A program made the position numbers and the translations under genes. Below, in pieces: positions 34,389 through 46,773 of a stretch of 64,000 nucleotides of DNA. Under the pieces are notes generated by a model that was given only the letters and a program-made list of their open reading frames with translations, had not been told where the DNA came from and searched no databases. Position 1 is the first letter of the stretch. The number at the start of each line of letters is the position of its first letter. Source of the DNA: Adiantum capillus-veneris (taxonomy: Eukaryota > Streptophyta > Polypodiopsida > Polypodiales > Pteridaceae); assembly GCA_014529385.2 (NCBI GenBank), contig CM043958.1, positions 88,739,025-88,803,024 on the forward strand. The letters run 5' to 3'.

Positions 34389-37300
34389 TCAATTTAGAAA
34401 GGGGAATAAGCCCAAAGATTTGCAAAAAGCTTCGAACTTCTCACAAGGCAATGCCTTTGTGAACAAATTTGCAAGGTTGTCCTATGTTGGTGTATAAGCC
34501 AAGCTAATCTCTCTTGTTGAGAGTCTCTTCCTAACATAGTGATAATGCACCTCAATGTGCTTTGAGCATGCATGAAAAACTGGGTTCCTTGTAATTGCCA
34601 ATGCGCTTTTGTCAACGTAAATGATGTTGGTAGTTTCCTATCATACACCCAAATAACCATAAGGCATCTGAGTTATACACACTCAACTATAGATATGAAG
34701 ATTGCCCTGTACTCAGCCTCACAACTAGAAGTGGCCATAATAGGTTTCTTTTTGCTCAACCATGAGATACATGACTGTCGAACCCACTTATGGACACTCA
34801 CGTGAAGATTGCCATGTACTCAGCCTCACAACTAGAAGTGGCCACAATAGGTTTCTTCTTGCTCAACCATGAGACACATGAACTATCTAACCACTTGTGG
34901 ACACTTGCGTGTCAAAACAACCAACCCAATCTGAGTCCAAAAAAGAATTTAAATCCGGAGACAATGATCCCCCCCTTAGCATAAAACAACCCAAGATGCA
35001 AAGTGTCACTGAAGTAGCAAAGAATCTACTTGTTGACAGCCTACCAATGCTTAGATCCTATGCCATACATAAATATGATGACTTGTGAGGCTTCAAATTA
35101 AATATCTAGCCTTGTGTTGCATACATAAATAAGGCATCCAGCAGGTAAAGAGTGACATTTAGAAGATCACCACCATCATGAAGACTCAATTTCAAACCTA
35201 TTTCCATAAGAGTGGCAACAGGTTAGCAATCCTCAAGTCCAAATTTACTTGTTTGACACAAGGCAATACCACCATCACATTCCTTAAATTGTATGCCCAA
35301 GAAATGATGTGTCAGTCCCAAATCATTCATCTTGAAAGTAGCATTCAAATTAGTCCTAAATTCAGCAATATGTATCTCATTTGGTCCAGTGATCAGCGAA
35401 TCAGCCACATATAGAACAACATTGAGAAGTACATCACCCTCATGCTTTACATACAAAGTGCTTTCTGTCGTGGACTATTATGAAAGCCTCATTTTAGCAA
35501 ATGAGTGTTAGCTTTCTCATATCAAGGACAAGGAGATTGCTTCAACCCATACTAAAAGCTTTCTTACATTTTCACACTTTATCTTCTTGCCCTTTCATGA
35601 CAAAATCACGAGGCTACGTTGCATAAACTTACTCAAATATGTCACCATTCAAGAAAGCAGTAACACTTTTTGATTGATGTACATGCCATCCAAAATGAGT
35701 TGCCAATGCACATAGAAAATGCACAGTAGTCATACGATAAGTGGGAGCAAAAGTCTTTTCATAATCTATGGCTTTTTTATGTGCATAACCTTTTGCAACA
35801 AGTCAAGCCTTATAACAATCAATCTCATGATCTAGCTTACGTTTCAACTCATAAACCCACTTTGTACCAATGGCCTTTTTGCCAGGAGGCAAATCACATA
35901 AAGTCCATGTGTCATTTTCTATAAGTGCATCATATTCTAAGCATGGTAGCCATCCAATTTTCAAAATTTTGTGCTCAATCAAAAGATAGAGGTTCCTCAA
36001 CGTCATATAAGCTAGAAATAGTGAAAGCATAACAATCTGATTGCAAAAGATGCATAGACTTGAACAAGTACGACTAGATAAAGGTGCATCCAATTTACTG
36101 TCACGCAAAGTATGTACCAACCATTTTGGCATACCTCTAGCTTGCTCATTCTTAGCCCTTTCCATGTTAAGTACATCATGTACATTTGTATGAGTAATAG
36201 GCTAATTCATAGCATTTTTTTAAACCCCCATAGGTTGTACATTTGACTAATTGGAATTTACATTCAAATCACCTCCACTGAAAAGAGGTCACAAGCTATC
36301 ATAAATGTCCTGTGAGCTTACATTACTGTCTCTAGTACATGATAACAAGGGCTGAACGGAAGCTTCCACAAACACAACATCTTGTGACACCAAGATACAT
36401 TTTGTTTGTGAATGGTATAACCTATAACCTTTGCTCTCAGTACTATAACCAACAAAATTACATTTGACAGCCTTATCATCCAATTTTTTGCATTGCGTTT
36501 GTGGCACCAAAGCGTAAGCCAAGCAACCAAAAATGTGCATGTGATCAATAGATGGCTTTAATTTATGCCATGCTTCATAAGGAGTCATAGACTACAGAGC
36601 TTTCATAGGACACGTGTTAAGTACATAAGTGGCACACATGATAGCCTCAAGCCAAAAATAATGTGGAGAAGCTTGAATATTGACCATGCATCATGCCATT
36701 TTTGTTAAGTGACCTATTTTTCCTTTCAGCAACACCATTTTGATGAGGTGTATTTGGCACTAAATATTGGTGTTTTATCCCACGACTAGCCAAAAATACA
36801 TTAAATTCATGAGACATATACTCCCCCCATCGATCAAAACGGAGGGTGCCCATAGTACATTTAGAGACATTTTCAGTAATAGCCACAAATTCTTAAAGCA
36901 CATGAACACTTTAGAATTAACTTTAAGTAGCTATACCCATGCATGCCTGAAGTAATCATCAATGAAAGTCACGAAGTAAAGGTAATTTTCCAAGGACACA
37001 GTTTGCATGGGCCCATAAACATCACTATGCACAAGCGACAATCTGCATGTAGCTCTAACTGAACCATCCTTTGGAAACTTTGAACACTGCATTTCACCCA
37101 AAATACAGTCTTCACAAACATGTTTCACAGGTGCTTCAAGAGGTAGCAAAGAAGCAACCAAATCAAATTTTTGCAAATGCAAAAAACATAGCAAACTAAA
37201 ACAATTCAGATGCCCAAAACGTGCATGCCAAAGTTTTGCATCTGATATAGCATTTGAATCCACAAGTGCATTTCCAAAATTTTGCCCACACTTTCCATAC

Positions 37301-38726
37301 AAAGTGAACTTATAAAGCCCATCGCATAAAATGCCAAATGCAACAATTTCATCACCAAAACTGAGATCGTGAATTCTACATTTGTCATCCACAAATTTGA
37401 TGGCAAGACCAAGTCTAGGAAGTGTAGATGTAGACAAAAGGTTCTTTTTGAATCTAGGTACATAAAGTGCATCAAAAAAGTGTAAAATAACTGCCATTTG
37501 CAGCAATCAACACAATCTTTCCAACTCCCTTGATTGGATAAGAGGAATTCTTGACACATATGACTGTATTTCCATGAGGGACAGGCGCGAGAGAGATAAG
37601 CAAGTCACGATGAGAGGTAATGTGCTTTGTAGCACCACTATCAAAGTACCACACATAAGAAATTGCAGCAACTGACATACATGTGTCATGCACAGAAGGA
37701 TCATAAGTGCACTTTGCACTAAAAGTCCATTCTGCATCTACATGAGTATCACAATCTCCTTTCATGGAAGACTCTACAATAGCTACACTTATAGTGGAAC
37801 TAGACTCTTTCTTCTCAGCCTCTTTTTCCTTCAATTTTAGACACTGCTTGATCAAGTGATCATTATCCTTACAATAATGGTAACGCATCTTCTTTCTTCC
37901 CTTTTCACCAGAATTCCCATACAAGGTGTTGCCATCGAGAGCATTGGAAATCGGTGATTTTCCACTCACAAAAGAACCACCAGAAGTCACCATATTGCTG
38001 TTACCACCTTTTGTTTTAGCAAGGAAAAAAGCTTTTTCAACTGTAACTTGTTTAGCCCTATTATTTCTTGAAAATGACTCTTGCAACAACAATGTGCAGA
38101 ATGCATCAAACTTGATAGCATCAAGATTTCCTTGGGTCATAAGTCTCCAAGTACTAGAAAAATTCTGGTAAGAGCCTGGCAATGCATCAAGAATAGTCTG
38201 CACAAAGGAACTCCTTGAAATGACTTTGCCTGCATAAATGAGTTGCTCATTTATATCCTTGGTACCAGCAAATAAAGTGTGCATGTCATCTTCCTCATGC
38301 ATAATCTTCCATTCCACCTCTTTATGCAACAATGCAATTTTAGCCTCATTGTGACTTGCATACAGACCAGTCAGAATATCACAAGCATGTTTAGCTAATT
38401 TATTCGAGCAAATGTGAGAAGTAATTGTGTTCTTTACAGATAATTTAATTAATACAGAACATGTGCATCTCTAACATCCTAATGAGCCTGCTCAGCTATA
38501 GGAAAAACACCTCAACAGTAGCAATCCTATTACCGAAACTTGCAATCTCCTCAACATCGCTTGTATCCACAGAACCAGGATGTACATCAATGCCCTGCAC
38601 AACTTTCCAAATTCCCTTTTACATAAGAACATGTTGCATCATGTAAGTCAATATTCGGTAATTGTCCTCGTTCAATTCATCCTCAGCAGCAAACATCTTG
38701 AACACATATGTGTTGTTGTCAACCAT
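34389..38726 (-). pseudogene. Copia gag-pol, copy 2, decayed
   Basis: Gag starts at 38726 (MVDNN). Recognisable parts: UBN2-like gag with EDDMHTLFAGTKDINEQLI (about 38300-38240); zinc knuckle whose first Cys is Tyr (YHYCKDNDHLIKQC, about 37890-37850); protease DSGATKHITS (about 37640); integrase HARFGHLN ... CEDCILGEM (about 37240-37090), VHSDVYG, RFDRWGEY (Gly to Trp) and NGVAERKN (about 36740); RT with YVADSLITG (about 35430-35390), where the YVDD box has lost an Asp; RNase H reduced to fragments. The integrase carries a single unit of the segment duplicated in copy 1. Many stops and frameshifts. The substitutions in the zinc knuckle and RT box alone would inactivate it. Confidence 0.95.
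34740..34910. repeat. ~95-bp duplication in copia copy 2 RNase H
   Basis: gaagattgccctgtactcag ... ctcaaccatgagatacatgaac and cttatggacactcacgtg recur about 110 bp later (from 34698 and from 34806). Copy 1 has a single unit at about 2505-2620. Confidence 0.8.
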
Positions 38727-39008
38727 GGAGAGTATCTGCACTTGATGTGAAAAGTACCCAAAGAGAGGAGAAACAAAGTGGGACTAACACATGCTATATA
38801 GCACATCCCAAAGAAGATTGTAAGGGACCTCGTCCGTGGAAACAAAGATCGAAATGAGTCCGAATGGAAATTATGAGAAGACCACGGTCTAGAGCTCTCC
38901 CAAAGTATCTGTCGACCTGCTCACGCTCACCAAAGCTCACCAAAATTTGAGAAAGTGAGCATGCGTGTGTTGGCAATGCTAGCAACTAAGCCTGAGAGGA
39001 TGCAACCT

Positions 39009-39020
39009 GCTTTGATACCA
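39009..39020 (-). promoter_or_regulatory. PBS of copia copy 2
   Basis: Minus strand TGGTATCAAAGC, one base off the initiator-Met type seen in copy 1. Confidence 0.85.
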
Positions 39021-39022
39021 GT

Positions 39023-39256
39023 TGTTGCAAATAGGTTTGCAAGGAAACACACACAACTTGGAGAAGATGAAGGAGCTCAAGGCACACAACAAAGAGTACT
39101 GTAGCTTAGTGTGCAATAGAAAGATAAGTTAGCCCTAGAGTGTTGGGCGTGGATGTATATACAATGCGCTGGGGGAAAAACCTCCTAGTGAACAAAAAAT
39201 ACCCCGGCGGTCCTAAGTGTGTTCACACACATCACTACCACAGATGTATGGTAACA
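39023..39256 (-). repeat. 5' LTR of copia copy 2 (234 bp)
   Basis: tgttgcaaat ... ggtaaca, with small indels relative to its partner. Confidence 0.95.
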
Positions 39257-39693
39257 CATCATGCATGCCCCTTGTGTAGAGAGTGAGAAGAAGAGACAAA
39301 CCATGAGGGGCATCAAGGGCTCATCAAGACGAGTTTGACTAACAAAATACTACAAACAAAAACAACCATTGCACATGTTGCCTCCAATTGCAAACACTCT
39401 ATTGTTTGTGTCGTGTATTAAAGAAGGCAACGAGGAGGGGGCACAAACACACAAAGAACGAGGACCGCAGTTTGTTGTAGTCGATGAAAAACAGAACGCA
39501 AGCACGAGGGAGAGAGTAGTAGCTTTTGGCAAATCACAATGTAGACACACACACACACACACACACACACACCAAACTTGTTTGTCTCGAGTAAAAGGTG
39601 TAGGAGATGAAGAGAGGGGACCACTACACAAAGCATCCAACTTTCTGTTTAGAAATACGATTCATCTTGGGGACTTAAATTTAATACGAACGG
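39257..39693. other. Unassigned; (CA)14 array
   Basis: No domain recognised. CA array at 39544-39572. A 109-codon plus-strand frame (39369-39698) spans the CA array and has no family resemblance; I do not call it a gene. Confidence 0.35.
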
Positions 39694-40920
39694 TTTAGAG
39701 GGTTGGGTATCCTATAAAGAGGAAAGCACATCACAACCCATGGTTTTTTCAAAGACTCGAAAGCATCATGCATGTGATTGTTATATCAAGTCCAGCTAAA
39801 AAAGCTAAACTTACGAATTGAGAGTTACAAAAAAAAGACAAAATAAACGACTTGAAAGCTCAAAAATTAATAAACTAACAAATTAAGTTACTAAGGATAG
39901 GAAACCTAAAGATATCGACATTTACAAAAAACAATACCTAAAATATATTTTTCTATCTATAAAAATTGATAGAATTTTTGAAAATACAAGCCAAAACAAA
40001 AATCAAACCAAAACAACAAAAGCTAAAAAAAAAAAAAAAAAAACTAAAAGATTAATAAAAACTATTTAGAGATTTGGGTATCCTATTACGTTAGGCTCCC
40101 AAAGAGAAAACCACCTCACAACCCACAGTTTTTTCAAAGACTCAAAAGCATCATCTATGTGACTGTTATATCAAGTCCACAACCAAACACAATTTAAGCC
40201 TTGAAAATCAATTATATATCTTCATAAAATTAGAAAAATTTGAATTTACGAATTGAGAGTTCACAAAAATAAATAAAGACAAAATAAAAGATTTGAACGC
40301 TCAAAAATAAGTAAATTAACAAACTAAGTTACTAAGGAGAGGAAACCTAAAGATATCATAACTATGACATCAACAAAAAATAATTCCTAAAATATATTTA
40401 TTTATTTATTAAAATTGATTAAATTTCTTGGAAAGACAAGCCAAAACACAAACCAAAAACAAAATTCAAAAGAAAACAAAAAAAATTAGAAAAAGAAAGA
40501 ACTAAAAAATTAAAAACACTTTAGAGAGCTGGATATCCTATTACCTTAGGCTCCCAAAGAGAAAAGCACCTCACAACCCAAGGGTTTTTCAAAGACTCAA
40601 AAGCATCATGCATGTGACTATTATATCAAGTCCAACTTATATCCAACCAAATATAATTTAAACCTTGAAAATCAATTATATACCTTAATAAAATAAAATA
40701 AAATTGAACTTGCAAATTGAGAGTTCACAAAAATAAAGGAAGACAAAATAAAAGATTTGAAAGCTCAAAAATAAATAAACTAACAAACTAATTTACTAAG
40801 GAGAGCAAACCTAAAGATATCAAAAGAAGACTCTTAACTAAGACATTAACAAAAACAATACCTAAAATATATTTATTTATTTATAAAAATTGATAGAAAA
40901 TTTGAAAAGACAAGCCAAAC
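39694..40920. repeat. Three-unit AT-rich tandem repeat, 371-455 bp units
   Basis: Units 39694-40064, 40065-40519 and 40520-40920. Each begins tttagag, then ggtatccta, aagcac/ctcacaaccca, tttttcaaagactc, aaagcatcat, gttatatcaagtcca, and then gaattgagagttcacaaaa, acaaactaagttactaagg and cctaaagatatc, ending in ataaaaattgatagaa-like and gacaagccaaaac. Unit 1 lacks about 85 bp around 39800. No ORF. It could be a short satellite array or the internal repeats of an element. Confidence 0.9.
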
Positions 40921-43900
40921 AAGTCTTGCTTGGTGGGCCTTGCTGAACAATATAATTAAACAAACATGATTTTGACAAGCCTGGTATGGGAGAGACCATG
41001 GCATATATAGTGTAGCATCAACTATTTAGGACTAAAGTAAAGATACAGAAGGTGCATTCACTATTGTAGTACATTGCATGCATTGGCTAGCAATCGTAAT
41101 ATTTTAATGTGTTACGGGCTTAATGGGAGTTCCAAGCTATAAAGAACAGGTCAGTAATGTGTGTAGGTTTCAGATTCAGTAAGTGGTGGAGCCCTAAAGG
41201 CCTTGGGCACTCGGACATTGCGTATTTTTACCCTAGGTGTATAAGGTAGTGTGTAAAAGAAATTAGGGTTCTCAAGCTCATTTGTTGAGAGCTCTCTTTG
41301 GTGAGAGCTCTTGAGGTGTGTGGCTATGGAGTCCTTGAGCTTCTCCTTGCTCATGTGACTTGGTTAACACTAATCAATGCCTAATTCTCTTTCACTTTGC
41401 CTCTCTCATGCTTCTTATGATTGCTTATGATGCTTAGATTAGCTAGATCTTAACTAGTTAGTGGTTAATCCCTCTCTAATCTTGTGTGATTGCCCTCTCT
41501 TGTTTGTGTGTGCATGTAGGTTTGATTGGAGTGTGGTGCTTGATAGATCTATGTGTGTGTGCTTGCAATTAGTGTGTTGCATGATAGGATTAGTGTTGTG
41601 TGCATCTTGCAATCATTAGTGTGTGTGGTGGCTGATTGAAGGTGAAGAGAAGTGGATGTGGAGATTTCCCTTGATTGTGGCTTAGCTCCTCCATCGACCG
41701 AGAAGCTCACCTCATAGAGTTAACCATTCATTTTTCCATGATTAGCTCACTAATTGTGTGAGTGTTTCCATGCCCTAGCCGGGTAGCTCATCCCTCTAGA
41801 TTGATAATTTGTTGGTCTTGGAGCTATGCAATCATGGAACTCCCAACAGATACTCATTTGTCTTGTTGCTAGCCAATTGGTGCACAGGTGCCCCCATCAC
41901 ACCTTGTTTCTCTCTGCCCACCTACTGCCAAGCCTCCCCATTGCCAGTGTTCACCATCGAGCTCACATAGCTACGTCTCGTTGTAGCACCTCTAGTTTGT
42001 TACTCTTGCCCATCACCTGCAACTCAAGGTTCATCACAGCTTGGAAGGCGCATTCTACTCTATTCCTTGGCTGATCTCTGCTTCTCTTGATCGCCATAAG
42101 CCCTCTTGCCATACCTAGACTTCTATCTTCTCTAGCATGTGTCAGTTGTTGCTGCACAATCCAAGCTTCTTGTAAATTCCAATCCGAAATCTTGCACACC
42201 ACGCTTACAACCACCCCTTTCTATTTCACCCTGCTACTCATAGCTAGTCAAATCTTGATTCTCCCATTCTCTTGACCCTAATTTATGACTTACCTCGCTT
42301 AGCCTAGTTTTGGTGATGCCCTTGCCATCGCCCTCAAGAGAAACTTTCCTCATTGATATTCAATTAATGAACTATGCTGCATGCCACACTTATGGAGGCT
42401 GCTACAATCAAAAGCAAGGGACTCTCACTATGAATCTCCTGGTGCCTTGCCAATGGCTTCACAACAAGACTACCAAAGCCTCTTTGCTGCGTCACTCACG
42501 GCACATCACAGTGTTAACGGGGTGCAGGTGATTACATCACCTTCATTGACAACTTGTCTGCTGCAATTATGACATGCTCATGATGGCAACCCTCCATGAA
42601 GATCCACCATCATCACTACCATCAATAGTGCTCTTAGGCTTTGTCATCAATCCATTGACCTGCAAGCCTTTTTTTGGGCTTAATTAATATCTTTAGTTTA
42701 AGCATTTGTTCCCTCGGCCATGGTGCATTGAGTTTTTCTTTTTTTGACCTTTCCAATGTTATAGCCTTGCCACATACACTAAGGGGAGATTTTTCTTGTA
42801 TATTTTGTCATTTTATCAAAAAAAAATTGGGTAAGACACTGCCATAGAGATAGTATCTATAATTGGTAAGACCCCCATTGCATATTCGACAAGTCCTAGT
42901 ACTTTTCATCCTATGCACAATAGAATGATCATCACTTTGTTATACGGAGATGATATGCTATGTGATTTGTACAAAGACATGAAATCCAAGGAGATGATGA
43001 AAATGAATAACATAACAAACATCATGAAGAGCCGTAATAGGAGTCAAGGAGGAAGAAGACCACCATGACTACATGATGAAGCAACACAGTCTTCACCACT
43101 TTTAGGATTATGATGATGGTGTACACTAATTTTGATCCTAAGGAAAGAGGAGTTATCACCTTGTGAAGCATGATCTAATGAATCCATAGAGAACTAGCCA
43201 TGATGAATCAGTGAATCACAATGACTCTAGATGAATCACTAAAGAGTACCATGATTAGGTTTAAGGGGGTGCTTGTTTGGGTAAACCTCCTCATGGGAGC
43301 CATCTCTTTCCTATGACACATAATGTATGAGGCATGCATGCATGCATACATGCATGACCCATGAAGATCACATTAAATGAAGTCCACAAAGACTGCATTA
43401 AAGAAGGTCTATGATCTCTGTCCTTTGGTAGCTTTGGCTTGAAAAAGCACCATGTATCTTATTCATTCATCAATCTAATGCATTGTCATTTTACTTCTAC
43501 ATCCATATTGAGTCCTCCTTTTAAATAATCTTATGATTAACAACAGTATATTAGACGTTATCTATGAATGCTACTAACACCCATCCAACCTAACCTAATT
43601 TGTACAGATTAAGTTGAGGTTATTGGCTCTCTATTAATCCCTCGCAGTTAGCAAGATGCCTTGTGGTTAGCAAGATACCTTGCAATTAGTCATATGGGAA
43701 GGTTGTCCAATTTGCGGTTAGCAAATAAGTAAATCCTTTGCAAAGGCTCTTTTGGTTAGATAGAGAAAGTCCACGGGTAGCGATAAACTCATAAGAATTT
43801 GGAAATTTTCTTTTTTGTTAAAATATAGGACTATCTTCATTAGGCGTTGTTTGAATTGTTTTGGTAATGTTTGAAGGATTGTATGAAAGAAACTGTGTCT

Positions 43901-44267
43901 AGAACTAATAAAGGAACCTTGTTTGTATTCGTAAAACAATTTGGTAGTAATTCAAAAACAAGAGGAACATGTCAGTGTGGTGTGAAAGGGGGGAATCTAG
44001 TATTCAGATGCATCTATGTCTATGGACGGGTGGACCAGATTAGTCGAGTACTTTCCACAAGATTATTATCTCGTTAAGTATAAGTTTTATATCATATTTA
44101 GTGCTTATAAATGGGGGCCGTGCTTCTTAAATGTGGGGAAAAATGTGTTGTTTATAGATCATAAGCATGTCAATGAGATTTTATCTTTGTGATATACGAA
44201 TTAGCTTTCATTAGAATCCCTTGATTTTTTGACCTGGCCTGTGGCGTATGACCTTTACGATCATGAT
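40921..44267. other. No gene recognised; LTR-like stretch near 41780
   Basis: About 3.3 kb without a recognisable domain. 41767-41812 (ccatgccctagccgggta ... attgataatt) matches, in opposite orientation, the end of the minus-strand gypsy LTR at 54090-54130, so part of 41130-41830 is probably a related LTR on the plus strand; no PBS follows it. 43327-43352 has a catgcatg repeat. 43620-43740 repeats a gttagcaaga phrase several times. Confidence 0.4.
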
Positions 44268-44409
44268 CATGATGGATAGAGGAATTCCTCTCTTTTGTTG
44301 CTCATATCTCTACTTTGTGGAAATGGAGTTGGGTGTCGTCAATGGAACTTGAGAATAAAAGAGGCCATCTATCATGTCGTCCCAATCTTCCGGGGTTGGG
44401 GACCTCACA
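44268..44409 (+). repeat. 3' end of the chromovirus 5' LTR
   Basis: catgatggatagag ... gttgctcatatctctacttt ... ggttggggacctcaca, matching 48049-48229. The 3' copy carries an extra ~40 bp from an internal duplication. Confidence 0.75.
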
Positions 44410-44411
44410 AT

Positions 44412-44423
44412 TGGTATTAGAGC
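44412..44423 (+). promoter_or_regulatory. Primer-binding site, initiator-Met type
   Basis: tggtattagagc, two bases after the LTR end cctcaca. One base differs from TGGTATCAGAGC. Confidence 0.8.
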
Positions 44424-44529
44424 CTTAGGTTTAAATTTTGGTTTCTCAACTATCTGCACTATTCTTGGGTTTGATTGCATGAATACTTTGATTGACACTC
44501 TTATCTTATGTGTTTTGTAGCACAAATTT

Positions 44530-45012
44530 ATGGACACCAATTGTTTAACTATCTTTAAAAAAATATATCACACTGTTTGCCAATCACCAATCTTTGAATT
44601 TCAAGAGAACGTGATTTGCATCCTTGACAAGGTTTTTGCACCTCACATAAATTTTGACCCAATAAATACATGGTTATATACAAGTCGATGGGTTCGTGGA
44701 ACAACCTTTTCTATTCAAGAACATCACATTGAACACTTGGAGATTCACCTACATCGAATTAAGTGGGTTGAAGACTTGAAGTTGGTTCTACACGTTCAAT
44801 TTTACGAAGCACCACTAGCTGTCATGGCCCCTGATATAGTCACAATTTGTAATCAATTGGTTTATGATAAAGTGACTTCAGTTATCCCTTCCAATCAAAA
44901 TGTTATTGACAATCAAACTCGATCAACCTTCAAGGAAAAAGATTTCATTGGCTACCTTGAGCTTCCTCTTGTGTTTCGTTTTCTATACCCATGGCCTAAC
45001 CCACAAAAGTAG
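44530..45012 (+). CDS. Unknown ORF between PBS and gag, 160 aa
   Basis: Uninterrupted ORF beginning MDTNCLTIFKKIYHT and ending YPWPNPQK. It starts about 106 nt after the PBS and ends 340 nt before the gag ORF, so it lies in the element leader. I recognise no domain. It has no signal peptide or obvious membrane segment; it is mixed hydrophobic with several His and Trp. In a badly decayed element an intact 160-codon frame is notable. It could be an accessory leader ORF, part of a captured sequence, or chance. Confidence 0.35.
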   Translation: MDTNCLTIFKKIYHTVCQSPIFEFQENVICILDKVFAPHINFDPINTWLYTSRWVRGTTFSIQEHHIEHLEIHLHRIKWVEDLKLVLHVQFYEAPLAVMAPDIVTICNQLVYDKVTSVIPSNQNVIDNQTRSTFKEKDFIGYLELPLVFRFLYPWPNPQK

Positions 45013-45350
45013 TATGATATGTAAGTGGAAGAGTATTAGAGTTATGATTGAAACCCTATTATGTTGTTCATTGAGTAATCTTTTGTAGACTTTTATATGA
45101 TTTTTTAATGAATTTATGAAGAGTAATGTTTTGCTTCAAAAGAATTGTTTGACTGGTTAAGTCATTTGATTGAGTCTTAGTGGATTGGATAAGTGGTGAC
45201 TAGTTAATTCATTTGATTAAAAAAAGCTATGACTGGTTAAGTCATGTGATTAAGTTTTAATAGACTAGATAAGTCATGTGGTTGAACTTTTAGTGGACCG
45301 AATAACTCTAAGTCTTGAAAATACCTTAGTGTTTTGAGTTATTATAAACA

Positions 45351-45900
45351 TTGATGTTAATATATGCGTACACTCAGGAGAATCATCAAATCATTCCTAT
45401 ATTGGAAAACTTTCAGATTGGTGCTCTTTACACAGAAATTCAAGAGAAGAAATTGTTACCAAAACAAATACAACCACCTTCTTTCAAAGGAGAGGGTGAT
45501 GATATGGAGAAAGATGTAGAAGTATGGATTGAAGCTATAGATGATTACTTCTCTGCTGCAAGGACCAAACCTGCAAATCAAGCGATGCTAAAGATGTTTT
45601 ACCTCTAAGGCCAAGCCAAATTATGGTGGAAACAACATTGTCATGACATGCGAGTGATGGAGAACTCCCAGAGTTGGATGAAAATAAGATACTTACCCCC
45701 TGTCCACGAAGCATTGAAGATGAATGAGTACTATTCAAAGTTTGTAAGGCTTAGGCATTATGCTCCACCAATGAAATAGAGCAGCAGGTAGCTTGCTTTT
45801 TTCAAGGTTTAAGAGAACCAATTAGCTTGCAATTAGAAGCCATGAAACCTACCAGTTTACAAGATGCTTTACTATGAGCTAAGCCTTACTAGGTTGGTAA
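45351..45900 (+). pseudogene. Chromovirus gag, truncated
   Basis: PPSFKGEGDDMEKDVEVWIE then DDYFSAARTKPANQAM...FYL, a stop at 45606, then GQAKLWWKQH and, further on, MNEYYSKFVRLRHYAP. This is the Retrotrans_gag core: the xxWxxxxxxYF start, the A-K-L-W-W motif and the Y..F..LR motif. The zinc knuckle that normally follows is missing, as the deletion begins at about 45,900-46,260. Confidence 0.8.
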
Positions 45901-46262
45901 CTTAGCATGACATAAAAGTATCATTTTAGGGTTTTGAAAAAAACATCCAAAACCATAGTAGATCCATGCATTTTGGAAAATCCTTTCATGAGCTTATGAT
46001 TCAAGGACTACTACATATGGAAAAAATGAGAAACTTGTAAAATTTCTCATCTCTTGGTCACAATTAAGCCTCCAAAGTTGATAGATGAGTCCATTTTGTC
46101 CAAAACACCCATTTCTTAGGTTATGTTTTTTCAACTCATAAGGCAGCTTTGTAAATATATAGTACCTAAAAATTTAGTTTCAAAATCTTCAAATAATACA
46201 AGAAAAATGGTCACTTAATAGGATATAAAAGTGTCTCAGGACATAAAAGTGTTCCATTACCA

Positions 46263-46740
46263 ACCTAGTGTTAATGAAGGAGCAAGGGACTAGAAGGAGA
46301 GTTGAATAGAATCCAAAAGAAGATGACAAGGTTTTTTTTTCGATTCATCCAAAGAGAAGTACCTTATCACTTGAAAGTACAAGAATCTTAGCCCACATTA
46401 TTGTGGTCCTTACAAAGTAATCAAGTGTATAGGAACCCAAGCTTACAAGTTGAAGTTGCCAGCTCGCATCAAAGTCCACAATGTATTTCATGTAAGCTTA
46501 TTAAACCCTATATTCCCACTGATGATCAACTCCTCACCAATGAACAAATTTTCATGTCTTCTTAAAACATCTTAGAGATCCAACCTTCTAGAATTTTGGA
46601 GTCTCAAGAGAAGATTCTTTGAAGTAGAGTTCTTAGAGAACACCTTGTTCAATGGCAAGAATATCCAAAGAAGATGCAACATGGGAAGATGAAGCTGTCA
46701 CCTTAAAGAAGGACTACCCTCACTTTTTCTCGAGATGAGG
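46263..46740 (+). pseudogene. Integrase C-terminus with chromodomain, broken
   Basis: Plus-strand frame from about 46375: LSPHYCGPYKVIKCIGTQAY then KLPARIKVHNVFHVSLLNP, the chromovirus GPY/F-type region that leads into the chromodomain. PSRILESQEKIL, a stop, then VLREHLVQWQEYPKE and, with a frame change, DATWEDEA carry the aromatic and W..E positions of a chromodomain. It directs integration toward marked chromatin in intact elements (family knowledge). Two stops and a frameshift are present. Confidence 0.8.
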
Positions 46741-46773
46741 ACATCTCGAATCCCTAAGTTGGGGAGATTTTAA

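Larger units (their letters stand above)
34083..39256 (-). mobile_element. Ty1/copia LTR retrotransposon, copy 2
   Basis: Full-length copy of the same family as 2071-7159, with both LTRs (34083-34311 and 39023-39256), PBS 39009-39020 written TGGTATCAAAGC, and gag-pol between. It is more decayed than copy 1. Five-base flanks do not match. Confidence 0.95.

Noticed and set aside
39694-40920. CRISPR array
   Set aside because: Units are 371-455 bp, repeated in full with no short-repeat/spacer pattern, in plant-type DNA.
43320-43355. catgcatg repeat as a regulatory (RY-type) element
   Set aside because: The motif resembles a seed RY box, but there is no gene downstream and a similar run occurs at 61178; most likely simple repeat.
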